From the NCBI RefSeq assembly GCF_000208745.1, contig NC_030855.1, forward strand, positions 13,894,738 through 13,958,737: a stretch of DNA of 64,000 bases. Reading direction: 5' to 3'. A program made the translations under genes and the position numbers. This document shows positions 23,636 through 35,460 of the stretch, in pieces (the first letter of the stretch is position 1; the number at the start of each line of letters is the position of its first letter). Below the pieces are notes generated by a model. It was given only the letters and a program-made list of their open reading frames with translations. It was not told where the DNA came from and searched no databases. The stretch is from Theobroma cacao (Eukaryota; Streptophyta; Magnoliopsida; Malvales; Malvaceae).

Positions 23636-24785
23636 TGTTGGCTCCATTAGTTTTTGATGATACTAAAATATTCCCATTCATTTGTGTCTAATATTTCTAC
23701 TTGAGTGTGCAGGACAAGAATTGAATAATAAAGGGTTAGTCAGCTAAAATTCAAATCAGAAGTTAGCGGGCTCAAGAGTATTGAGAAATAGAAAAGACTT
23801 AATCGACCAAGAAATGGGTCAGTCGACTAAGAGTCTACTGCCAGAAATCTGGACTTCAAGATAGAACCAACTTAACCGACCACGAAGTAAGTTAGTCGAC
23901 TAAGAGCCTACTGCTAGAAATTTGGACTTTAAGACAAAAATAACTTAATCGACTAAGAAGGAAGTTAGTCAACTAAGTGCTCACTACCAAAAACTGAGAT
24001 CAGAAGACAAAAGCAACTTAGTCAACTAAGTGCACAATTAGTAACTAAGATCATTCTGTCAGAAAATTTAAAATGAGCACTAGAAGACAGATTAACGACC
24101 AGAATTGCCACCAAATTATTTCCAACAGTCAAAAATTGCCTAATACCTATCAGAGCTAATTCTTCAAGTATTTAAGAGGCTCCTAACGGCTAGAAAAAGT
24201 AATTAAGGCTTCCAAGAACAAGAAGAGCTCAAAAACCAGCAAAAAAATTATCTACACTCTTACTGCACTTCACTTCTATCTTTGTATTTGAGATAAGCAC
24301 TTCACTTTGTACCACTTACATCAAGTCAGTGATCATAGGTACACTTTTATTTCTCTTCTCTTTTCCTTGTATACTTTGTGTGCGAGAAATTTATTCAAGC
24401 TTGGATTGCTTGATTGAGTGTATAGGTTCTAACTTAGCCTAGAAAAGTTAGTTGTTGGGTTTTGGTTGATTCCGGTAAAAACCATTGTGAAAGGTTTTGG
24501 CTAAGCCTAGTAAAAGCCATTGTAAAAGCTTGGTGAAAGCTTGTGAATTTCACCATTCATAGTGGATGTGTTTGGAAAATCCTTGGTTGAACAATCAAGG
24601 TATTGGATGTAGGTCCTTGACCAAACCACTCTAAATTTTAGTGTGATTGTCTGCTTTATTTTTAATTTTTCATTCATCTTTAAATCTTTCTTTTGTCTTG
24701 CATTTGTCCCCAATTAGAAGTCAATTTTAGTAAGAGCCAAAAAGTGTTATTTACCCCCCTCTAGCACATTTACTTGGGACCAATA
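23636..24785 (+). repeat. SIRE-1 3' LTR (1150 bp)
   Basis: It starts TGTTGGCTCC directly after the polypurine tract and ends GGGACCAATA (CA changed to TA). It contains the same palindrome array (from 23798) as the 5' LTR, with several palindromes eroded. It lacks about 105 bp present in the 5' LTR; TTG flanks the missing stretch, suggesting a microhomology deletion. Confidence 0.9.
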
Positions 24786-26669
24786 AATAGGAGTCAGAAA
24801 AGGGGGTGGATTAATTAGTGCCAAAGTGAACATTAATGGGTTTAGAAGATGATAAGGGTGATGATTCAGTGGATGAAGAGTCTGAGACTTGGAAAAGTTT
24901 TTGGCTGGAAGATTTGGTTGAGGATCTAACTTTTGTAGGAGATTTATTTACTATCAACCTGGCAAACATTTTTCTTTTGAGGAACTTGGTTTTCGGTGCC
25001 ATGGTTTTCTTTTTTCTTTTTCCTAATTGGATTGATTAGAGCTTGTGCAGATGTGGATCCTTTCCCCTTTCCTTTGTTAGTAGGTTTACTTTTACTTGTA
25101 GTGTCAACTGAGCTAGGTGAAGTCTTACCAGGTGCAAGCTTTTGTGTTGCTTCTTTCTCAACTTTTTCTTTTCTTACCATTTGATGAAACACATCCATGA
25201 TTAAGATTTCCTCAAATTTTGTCAAAGATTTCTTGGTTTTCTTTGCTTCATCATGTTGTTGAAGATTGAAATTGTCAATGATGTTGTCAAGAAAATCAAC
25301 CACTTTTATATCATCCTTGCCTTCTTTTTCTTCTCCATGTTCAGAAGTATTCTATTTGTTTGCTATGTCATGTTTTGTTTCAGTACCTTCAATTTGAGTT
25401 ATAAGATTCTTAGAAGTTTGTCCTTCTGCTATAGGACTTTAAGCTATAGGAGTGCTTTCAAATGTAGGACCAGATGGTGTTTTTCCTTTCTCTTCACAAT
25501 AGTGGCAAAGCTTTGTAGCTATTCTTCAATTTCAAAATCCTGACTGACTGATCATTCAACTTGCCATCAATCCTCATCAATAAATTGAAGATCATTTCAT
25601 TTGAGATTGGAGGGGAGGCTATCTTGGTCTGAGTAGAGGGAAGATTCTCATTTCTTGGGATGTCTTTAGGAGTCTTAATAAATTTTTCTCTTTCAAGTTT
25701 GTATCTGATTTTTGGTAGGCTTCCCAAATAAATAGCTTGGTCTTTGCTTTTAACCTTGTCCACTTGGTATCTTGCACTCCAAATTCCTTTTTTTCTTACC
25801 AAAGAGGTAATGATGTTCCCATAAGGCAGATTGATCTTGTCTACATGACAAGTTCTCTTCATCCTTTCAATCATAAACCTTACAAGGTTGAGGGAAGTTG
25901 CATTGAATACATGTTCCATTAGCCACATGTCTTGAAGACTTACATAGCTAAATCTACTACTTCATCCATGAATTGTTGATGTAATAAAGTAATGGAGAAC
26001 ATTAGTTTGAGGACTCTTGATGAAGCTTGCATAGCTTTTGGAGGAGTACCTTTCCTTTTTTGCAAGAAATGATTTCCCACGGGGATGAAAGATCATAATC
26101 TTCTGGAATTTCATATTCCCCCATATCACATTCAATTTTCAACAGTTTCCCCAAATCAATAGTAGTGACAATAAATTCCTTTTCATTTAGAAACACATTA
26201 ATACCATCATCAACAAAATCCTTCGGATCATCTAGCTTTATTTTATCTAAAATAAGGCTAGAATAAAATTCTTTGACTAGACTTGGGCTATATGTTCTAT
26301 TTTCAAAGACACTTAATCTCTTTAATTTGAGTTCATCAAAATATTCAGACAGACCTCTCTTGATTTCAGGAACTTCATCAAAACTATCTCAATTGATGAA
26401 TTTGCCATAAGATATGGGAGCATTTTCAATTTTCTTGAACTTTCCTCATGAACCTTATTTCTAAACTTTGAGGATGTGGAGTTCCCTTTTTCAGCAACTT
26501 TCTTTGACCCCAATGGTTTCTCTTTTCATTTCTTTCTTGTCTTTTCAACCATTGATTATGGGTCATTCTTTTTCCTTTTCTTTTGAGCCTGAAGTGATGG
26601 ATTCTCCTTAACGGGACCTTTCCTTTTTTTCTTATCACGAGTGTCACTTGGCAGGGTGGTTCTGGCCAT
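24786..26669 (-). pseudogene. SIRE-2 env-like coding region (defective)
   Basis: On the minus strand an ATG at 26669 opens MARTTLPSD, followed by a Lys-rich stretch (KKKRKG, KKRKKND) and then segments alignable to SIRE-1's env-like region: DLGKLLKIE near 26160, YGNIITSLVRKKGIW near 25800, and the C-terminal Ser/Pro-rich part near 24811-25002. Several frameshifts and stops break it. The last part of the gene region and the 3' UTR continue at 14538 on the other side of SIRE-1. Shared position and motifs in both elements argue this region was once a real gene. Confidence 0.7.
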
Positions 26670-26910
26670 CGTTCTTGGTTGTTTCAGACTTAAGGTTTGA
26701 AGTGATGTTTGAAGAGTTTGAGAGGAGGAGTTTGGGTTTTGAAGAGATGGTTTAGAAAGAGAGAATATGAAAGGGAGATAGGAAGTTATTAATTTCCCCC
26801 TTTTAAATAAAGTTTGACTTTTCTCCTTTTGAAATTCAAATTTCAACCTTTATTTTTGTCTTAGTTTTCAGAGTTTGACAATTTGTTTTTTTTTTCTTTG
26901 CTTTTAGTTT

Positions 26911-27016
26911 CTTAACTAATTAAGTCTTACTTTTAACCAACTAAGTCAAGCATTTTGAATATATTAATCAACATAGAATGTCTTAATCGGTTAGGTGGTT
27001 TTCTTAACCGATTAAG
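26911..27016. repeat. Palindromes in the SIRE-2 pol-env spacer
   Basis: CTTAACTAATTAAG at 26911-26924, TTAACCAACTAAG near 26933, CTTAATCGGTTAG near 26982 and CTTAACCGATTAAG at 27003-27016. These occur as two pairs about 20 bp apart, with pairs about 70 bp apart, the same arrangement as the LTR arrays but with a different core sequence from SIRE-1. Confidence 0.75.
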
Positions 27017-27226
27017 TCTCTACTGACTTGTTTAATTTATTTAATTATGCAACGGATAAATCATTTAGTATATTCCTTTAGTTTAAGAGATATTTTTGAC
27101 AGACCACTTAAGTTGTGTAAGGTGAATGTAAAAGATTTATCTAAAACTCATTTACATTGAGTATCCCCAGTTCTCATCTAATTTTGGAAAATCGTTCTTC
27201 ACTAAAGGGTTTTGTGAAATTATCAG

Positions 27227-30200
27227 TGTCACGACCCGAAACCTGCCTCAGGCCCATGACAAACGTCGCGACATCCCGATTGACACTCATTATCCGAAAT
27301 GCCAACCGGAACCCCGCAAGGCTTACATATCAGTTTCTTTCCTTTTCTGTGAGCAATCATTGTTAAATATCGAGTTTTTAGAGAATAAATACTATTTTAG
27401 ATCAAAAACAATCAAAATAAAATTTTCGCCACACAGGGGTATTTTGGTCATTTTTTTCTCAAAAATTTCAAAACTGGCTAAAACGTAATATACAAGTACA
27501 AAACACATAATTCATATTCAAAATGAGTTTAAAAGTCTAAAATCTTCATTTAAAACGAAATTACGGTTATTTCAATATAATAAAAAAATAAAAGAAATAT
27601 TAAGGAAAATATTCTATTTTCTTATAAAACAATATTTATAGAGTTATACGTGAATAATTTTTATAGCGTAAAAGCTAAATAAATTTATACATACTGAAAT
27701 ACAGTAAGCCAAAATATTTAATTTAATTTACAATAACAAGAGGGCCCCCGAATAAACAAAAGTAAAGAGGACTGTGAACCTACGGTTTGGAAAATGCAGA
27801 TCCAATGGTAGTCCTCGATGAGATCAGCTATCTACAGTCTATACTGAACCTGAAATGGGTGGAAAGGAGTTGGGTGAGATTTTGCAATCCCAATGAGTAA
27901 ACAGACATTATCATAAATATCTAAAGGCGAGTAAAATGGAGGCAAGTTTAAACAACAAATTTCAACCCATTTCATAATGTTTTCAATTTATTTCTTAAAC
28001 CATAAAATATTTGTAATTTACCAAAACAGTTGTTAAGGCTTATGTCTTTTATTAAAACAAGGCTCAAGCCAAAACTAATCCTCGGGGATACCTTGGCCGA
28101 GGCATCTAACCGAGTCCGCCAAGGGTGTTAAAATATTCACACGTGAAACACATTTTTATTTTTAAAACCAGCCGTTCCTTGGCGTTGGCCGAGTTACACA
28201 TTCACGTGGGGGTTCGACGTGAAGTGAGCTCTAATACTACCCCGGGAGTTACCCTCCTCGCCTCTACAACCGGAGTAACTATATAACTGGGTTTACCGTG
28301 CCCCTCTAATAGGCAGTCCACGGAAACCCGTCACTGCAGTGACTAACCCACCAATTTTAATAAAATTTCGACAGTATAACGTGGCTTTTATTTATTTATC
28401 CAGCCTGCATAGTAAAACAACTTACATAAATTTCCCAATGCATTCACAAAATATAGCCACATATACTCATTTCTCATAAGCCATTCCTAGGAAAATATAT
28501 ATTTTTCAAGTCAATTTGTAGCCTCCAATTACTCAATTTCATAATCAATACAATATATTTTTATTTGTCACATTTATTCCTAAAACATCAAAAATCCCGT
28601 TTTAATCTCGTTCTCATTTCATAAAATACATAAAGGGCATTTAAAATAAACTCTAGATAATTTACAATAATAATAAGTTTACTCACCGTTTGTACAAACT
28701 AAAAGCTTTCTAAGCGCCCCGATCACTACTCGTCGGGTACGACTTCTTTGCCTTTTCCGGAAGGCTCTCCTCCTAGACACATTACAAAAATTTACACAAT
28801 TCATCACATTGATGCTAAATCACTATATAATTAACTTAAATCCTATACTAATGCATGGTATGAAATGCAATAGCCTAAAACGGCTTAAACGCGGTATTAA
28901 CCTATTTTTGGCACTTTGCCCGATAAATTGCTAACGCGCTCCATTTTAGCTCTAAATCATCCCATTCTCTCTCCAACATTTCTAACCATTAAATATCAGC
29001 CAATAACCTTCTAAAAACAACAAAATAAGCTCACTCCCTTCCTTGGAAAATTCGGCCAAAAATGGGACATTAACTTGGTTAATTTTCTACTTTGTTTTTC
29101 TATCACTTTTAATCGTTTTTCATCATTTTCTCTTCATTTTCCTTAGAATAAAATCAATTCATCATCATTGTACAGCATTGAGCATCCAGCCAAGAGTGGG
29201 TATTGTGAAAATTCAATGATTTCTTGCCCAATTTAATTTCTAAACACATTTAACTAACTAAAACTATCAATTTAACTAAAAATCAAAACCTAAAAATTTC
29301 AATTTCTCTCCCCTAGAATTTCATCCCGCCCTTGATATCACTTTTTGATCTCTCTCCTCAAGCATGCTAAATGAAAATAGAGGCATAGGAAAGGTAGAAA
29401 TCAAGCTAAAATCGAAAAATCTTACCGTTAGACGCGTAAACGGTCGAAAACCGCGAATTTCTCTTTGAATTTTCTTGTTTCTCTTTGGTTTTTCTTTTTT
29501 TCTTCCTTTCCTCTCTATTTCCTCTCTTTTTCTTCCATATGGCCTGCCAGCACTTAAAATGGGGTTTAAATGGGCTGACTTTTCATTAAAATAATATTAT
29601 TTCATTAAAAAATGCCACGTGTCACTTTCCCATTGGCCCATTTTTAAAATTTCATCCATTTGTTTCCAAATTTTCCCCATACACTTGTCCCACATATCCA
29701 TAGCTTAGATAAAATTCTCAGACTTATCCAAAGTCTCGGTGGAGTAATTTTTGAAATTTACACTTTTGCCCCCGTAAAAGTGAAAAATTACATTTTTGCC
29801 CAAAAAAATTGAAAAATTGCCCATAGACATATTTTTCATCCCTTATACTCATACCATTCTCCAATTTGTCAAATTTGATCTAAATTCTCTCAAAATCTCA
29901 AATTTTGTCTGTGGGTGTCAAAATTACGATTTTGCCCCTACACTCCAGAAATCACCAGAATTAAACTTTTTCACTTCCTATCATTAAATTATACTCCAAA
30001 TAGTTAATCTTGGTCAAAAATTTCACTCCATGATCAAATTATTATCTTAGGTGGCAAAATGACGATTTTGCCCTTAAACATCAAAATTTCCAATTTTACC
30101 CCAAATGAACCCTCGAACTCCGAACAATCATTTTTAGTCATTCCTGGACTATAAAATATTAAATTTCATCCTACAATTCCTATTTGAACTAGTTCGAGGT

Positions 30201-30329
30201 TAAATCAACTCAAGTGTACCGTTAGGTACGATATCGGGTTTCATCTTTTCTTAGGTGCTTTCCTAGCATAATAACATGCTACTCATTGCATGTATGTCAT
30301 GACATGTATTTATAGGGTCGGGTTTTACA
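27227..30329 (-). mobile_element. Solo LTR, 3103 bp (copy 2), inside SIRE-2 RNase H
   Basis: Same ends as copy 1 (TGTCACGACCC...GGGTTTTACA) and exactly the same length, with a perfect 5-bp duplication ATCAG (27222-27226 and 30330-30334). Joining the flanks restores the SIRE-2 RNase H motif around SD(N)FTKP, so the boundaries are certain. Only scattered substitutions and single-base indels separate it from copy 1. No coding region. Orientation as inferred for copy 1. Confidence 0.92.
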
Positions 30330-33119
30330 ATCAGACAATTGATGCACAATATCAACAAATTCAATCTTAATATCTTCTTTAAGCACATGATCTCTAATAA
30401 AGTGATGTCAAATTTCAATGTGTTTGGTTCTAGAGTGTTGAATTGGATTCTTAGAGATGTTTATAACACTTGTGTTATCACAAAATATGGGTATATTATG
30501 CATGATTATTTCAAAGTCTTTTAATTGTTATATAATCCATATAATTTGTGCACAATAACTTCCTAAGGATATGTATTCAACTTCAGTTGTAGATAGTGCA
30601 ACAGAGTTTGCTTTTTACATGACCAAGATACAAGCATATTTCCAAGGAATTGACAGGTGCCGCTAGTGCTTTTCCTATCTGGTTTACTTCTAGCAAAATC
30701 AGCATCAGAGTATCTAATTAGATAAAAGGATGATCCTTTTAGATACCATAATCTTAAGCTTTGTGTGTCTAAGACGTACCTAAAGATTCTTTTCACAGTA
30801 GTTAAATGCGATTTCTTGGGATGTGATTGGAACCATGCACACAATCATCCACATAAATTTGAACTATAATTAAATCATTCAAGCATTTCTTAAAAAATAG
30901 GGTTCTACAACACTTCCTCTAATATAACCTTTTTCAACTAGAAATTTTGAAAGTCTTTCGTACCAAGCTCTTAGAGCTTGTTTCAGTCCATATAAGGCCT
31001 TATGTAGTTTATAAACATAGTCAAGCTTTCCAAAATCTTCAAAACCAGGAGGTTGTTTGACATAAACTTTTTCTTGAATAAAGCCATTTAAAAATGCACT
31101 TTTCATATACATTTGAAATAGTTTGAAATTCATGAAACATGCAAAATCTTATGGCTTCCAACCTGGCAACAAGAGCAAAGGTTTCATCATAGTCAATATC
31201 TTTTTCATGATTATATCCTTGAGCAATTAGCCTAGCTTTGTTTCTCATCATATTACCTTGTTCATCTACCTTGTTTCTAAATACCCATTTTGTACCAACA
31301 ATTGGGTGATTGGTTGGCCTTGGGATTAATGTCCAGACTCTGTTTCTTTCAAATTGTTCAACCTCTTCTTGCATTGCCAACATCCAGCTTTCTTCCTTTT
31401 TTGCTTCTTCGAAATTTTTAGGTTCAACTTGAGAAATAAAGGCCAAGTATTCACACGTTTCTTTAACTCTTCTTCTTGTTCTAACTCTTTCTGAAAGATC
31501 ACCAATGATCTGTTCTTATGGGTGGTCTTTGACATATTTCAAACTTTTTGGAAGATTATTGTTTTGGTTTTCAATCCTTTGCAAACTTTTTAAAGGTGGA
31601 ACTTCTGTTTCTCTTTCATGGGAGTTTTCTTCACTGTTTTTCTTGTTTTTCAAACTCATCTCTTCCATTTGTTTTTCAAAGTCCTCTACATCATCATCAT
31701 CAAAAAGAGCTTTCTTTTGCACAACATTAATTTCATCAAAAACTACATGAATAGATTCTTCAATTATTAAAGTTCTTTTATTAAAAACTCTATATGCTTT
31801 TGAACTTAATGCACACCCTAGAAAGATTGCCTCATCACTCTTAGCATTAAATTTTTCATGAGTGTGTTTTCCATTATTTAAAATAAAACATTTGCTGTTG
31901 AAACTTCTAAAATGAGAAATATTTGATTTTCTGCCTTTGTATAATTCATAAGGAGTTTTAGATATCGTAGCCCTTATTGAAACTTTGTTTAGAATGTAAG
32001 GTGCTGTATTAACAACTTAAGCCCAAAAATACTTTGGTAAATTGTTTTCACAAAGCATGGCTCGAGCCATCTCCTTTAAAGTTTGATTTTTTCTCTCAAC
32101 AACTCCATTTTGTTGAGGTGTTCTAGGTGTAGAGAAGTTATGATCAAACCTATTTTCATAGCAAAAATTTTCAAATTCATCTCTTTCAAACTTTTAATGC
32201 TAACAATGATGAGTCCTTTTTCATTTTGAACTTTCTTACAGTGACTTGCAAATGTAGGTAATGCATCATTTTTGTAAGCAAGGAAGTAAACCCAAGTGTA
32301 TCTAGAATAATCATCAACTATAACAAAATCATATGATTTATCTCCTAAACTAGTTATGTTAATTGGACTTAACAAGTTTATATGCAATAGTTCAAGAGGT
32401 CTATAGGTTGAAATGATCTTTTTAGCTTTGAATGAAGTTCTAGCTTGTTTTCTTAATTGGCATGCATCACAAATTTGATCATTTTCAAATTTAATTTTAG
32501 GAAGTTCCATAACCTGATTTTTTCTCATTAGTTTTGAAATGGTATGCATGCTTACATGTTCAAGTCTTCGATGCCATAACCAGCTGTCATTCTCATCATA
32601 TACATAAGACATGTCTCACAATCTAGTTCAAGATCTTCAAGAAACATAACATACATATTTTTTATTCTTCTTCCTATGAATGCAATTTTGTTGGTTCTAA
32701 TGTCTATAACTTTACATTTATGTGAACCAAAACATACTTTAAAACATTTGTCACACAGTTGACTAATACTTAATAGATTATGCTTTAACCCTTTAATGAA
32801 AAAAACATGATTGATTTGAGCATGAGAATTTTTACCAATAGTTTTTATTCCATGAATTTCACCTTTTGAATCATCTCCAAATGATGTTGTACCACTTTTT
32901 TTCTTATCTAGTTGAGCAAACAGCATTTCATTTCCTATTATATGCCTTGAACAACCGCTATCCATGTACCACGGTTGCTTCTGCTTCAATTGAGCCTTTA
33001 AACATCTATCCTCTTGGTTTAGCTTAACCTACAAAATAAATTTTTAGTCTTTCTTAATAGGTACCCATACCTTAATGGGTCCATGAAGGTTAGTTGATAC
33101 ATGAAAGCCTTTTAATACC
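30330..33119 (-). pseudogene. SIRE-2 pol: RNase H, RT, integrase, protease (defective)
   Basis: Minus-strand reading from right: protease with MDSGCSRH near 32970; GAG-pre-integrase WHRRLEHVS and CDACQLRKQ (32460-32590); integrase core with LLHINLLSP and VDDYSRYTWVYFLA (32290-32400); RT with TKWVFRNKV near 31285 and QPPGFEDFGKLDYV near 31040; RNase H with SDADFARSKPDRKSTSGTC near 30660-30720. The YVDD box is intact, but about 350 bp that follow it in SIRE-1 are absent at about 30845, so the rest of RT is gone. Several frameshifts and stops are also present. Confidence 0.85.
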
Positions 33120-33122
33120 TCT

Positions 33123-35455
33123 TGTAACATGTGGGTCCGGGAACCCGTCCGCTAGATGCGAGCTAATATCGAGTAACTAAGAGTCGCCACCAATCCTTTT
33201 TTTTTTATTTAGATGTGATTGGCCACTTATTAACTTGATTCTAATTGACGAAATTCTAAATTAATTTTAAGTCCGTCAAAAGAATGAGAACTGGTTTATG
33301 ACTTTTTAGAAATGGGTTCGGGAATGCGGTTATGCATGGAGAAAGGTTAGCACCTCTGTGATGCCCGTTCCACGAACGGTACCATTTAATCTTAAGTTAT
33401 CCTATTGTAGCCTACCTTGATTTAATTCCTATGTTTCCTTAATCCTTGCTTATTAACTAATTTTTTATTAAGTTGGCTGATTGAGTCTTTTATTCGGATT
33501 TACGTATGCACGTGATGCGAGCGTAAAATGATGTCATGATTTGTTTATTTTAAATAATGAGATTGGCAATCTTTTATTGGAAAATCATTCGAAGACCATC
33601 CCAACACTTTGGTGAAGCTCGAAGTTTTCCTCACCTAAGGATATCCCCGAAAGAACTCGTCTTTACGAGCTCTTCAAGGAAATCCCATCATCGAAATTCT
33701 CACCCCAATAACAAAATAAATGTGGTATGCCATGACAAGATAAAAGGATGATATTTATATAAACACGTTTATTAGTTTAGTTGGTTCATTATTCACACAA
33801 TAATATGTTTAATAATTTAAGGTGATTTATTACTTTATTTATATATTTATTATTATTGATGATTTTTTTTATGTATATTATTTTTTACAATGATTATTTG
33901 AGTTAACGGGTATTGGAGTTTAGAGTTCGAATTTATCCCGACGCTTCGGTGAAAATCCGTTTCGATCTCCAAATTTAAGTGATCCACTTAAAAGTGGCAA
34001 CTCTTTGCCCCTTTTAAGTGAAATAACTCAAAAAATGTATATTTTATTATTTATTTATTATTTCTTTTTATTATTATATTTTTTTATTATATTTTTTCAT
34101 ATTTTTTATTTTATTTTATTTTCATTTATTTATTTATTGACTTTTAGATCAAATTTTGAAACTTCACTAATTATAAATTTTGATCATAAATACAATTTTA
34201 TTTTTGCTAATTTACCTAACCTATTTTCCTAGAATGGTCTAAAATTAAACCAAAATTACATGTTAATTTGGCAAAATGAGCTTGACCCAGAATCAATCAA
34301 AATAAGCCCACAAGCAAAAAGGTAGGATTTATACCTTTCTAAGCCAATATTGGCCCAGCTCGAAGGCCCACGAAAAGCCCAAGCCTGCTGCACCTTATTT
34401 GCCTTTTGAAGCCCACAAGGCTGAGCCTGAAACGCACCGTTTTAGGTGTTTGTTTGGCAGCTTGTAATCCTCCAAAACAGCGTCGTTTTAAATACCCTAA
34501 ACCAAAGTATTTAACCCTTCTTTTTTTCCTTCTCCTCTCATTTTCTGCCCTCTATTCTCTCTCTAGCCGTAACCCTCTCTACCTTCTCTCTAAAATTTTC
34601 CCTCTCTCTCTCTTTCTTTTATGGCCGACAGAAGCTTTTCTTCTTCTCTTCCCGTCGCCGACGTTTCTCCTTCCCCTCTCTTTTTATTTTTCTTTTTCAT
34701 CTCTCTCTCTTTTTTTTTCTTTCCTTTTTGCTCTCTTTTTCTTTCTCCCTTGCCGACGTCTTTTCTCACCACCGGTGCCTTTTCCTTTCCCTTCCTCTCT
34801 TATTTCTTTCTTCTTTTTCCAACGATGACCTTCCCTTGTTGCCGATTCCCCTTTCGAGTCTCACTCTACGTCGGCCTCTCACCTCTCTCTCTTCATCGGC
34901 CTCTCACTGTCGGCTGAATTTCACACAACCAAATCTGGCCGAGCGGATCTCCCTTTTTATTTTTTATTTTTTTCTTTTTGCTCTCCTCTTTTTTTTTCTG
35001 TTGTGGTTTTTTGATTGATTTTCATTTTTTATTGTAGCTAGGGTAATGGGCTGCTAGAACTTAGGATTTTTTTTTTTTGGTTGCTGCTGTTGTTTGAAGA
35101 AAAATGGGATTTTTTTTGCTGGATCTGGTTTTTTTGAAACGTTTTCTGGGTTTTTTTTTTGAAATCTCCTTACTTTGTTTGTTGTTCTGACTTCCTTTTT
35201 AAAAGATCTGGATTGTCCAAATTTTTAGACAATCTCAAGAGTGCAATCATGTGATTTCGCAGGGCTCCTGGCATAAGCAAGCTCGAGGCAAGTAGTTGGG
35301 GGTGACTAGAGAGGGAGGCTGAACAAATGTTTAGTCTTTTCCCTTCTCTGTTCCCCTTTTTTTTAATTAATTTTTTATTATATTATTTGATTATTTTATT
35401 TATTTTTTATTAATTTTGATTATATATAATTTTATTTAAGGAATAACTGTCTACA
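33123..35455. mobile_element. LTR-like insertion (2333 bp) in SIRE-2 gag-pol, probably a solo LTR
   Basis: Ends are TGTAACATG on the left and GTCTACA on the right (TG...CA). The target ATACC is repeated at 33115-33119 and 35456-35460, with three extra bases (TCT) between the left copy and the element. Alignment with SIRE-1 shows SIRE-2 continues directly from one flank to the other. It carries GAGTCGCCACCAA near 33180, a motif I associate with gypsy-type LTRs, then AAACGCACCGTTTT and AACAGCGTCGTTT near 34430 and 34478, a TATA-like TTTAAATACCC (34488), and a long pyrimidine-rich leader to about 34990. No pol domains. Overlapping frames at 34406-34828 and 34621-34917 are low-complexity F/L/S and probably not genes. 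Confidence 0.7.
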
Positions 35456-35460
35456 ATACC

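Larger units (their letters stand above)
14539..24785 (+). mobile_element. SIRE-1: complete Sirevirus-like Ty1/copia retrotransposon, 10.2 kb
   Basis: Two LTRs (14539-15791 and 23636-24785) bound gag, pol and an extra env-like region. The order protease-integrase-RT-RNase H identifies Ty1/copia; the long spacer and third coding region after RNase H, the Met-tRNA primer site and the purine-rich 3' end fit Sireviruses. The flanks are AATAT (14534-14538) and AATAG (24786-24790), 4 of 5. Both flanks belong to SIRE-2 on the minus strand, so SIRE-1 inserted into SIRE-2's 3' region. LTR divergence is roughly 8 percent by eye over the last 125 bp, plus one approximately 105-bp deletion, so the insertion is old. 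All coding regions have stops or frameshifts. Confidence 0.9.

Noticed and set aside
9991..30329. Segmental duplication linking the two 3103-bp repeats
   Set aside because: Different perfect 5-bp duplications and unrelated flanks show two independent insertions.
34406..34917. Overlapping plus-strand frames of about 100-140 codons
   Set aside because: Almost only F, L, S and P from a pyrimidine-rich stretch inside an LTR-like element; the opposite strand gives an equally long K/E/R frame. Typical of low-complexity DNA.
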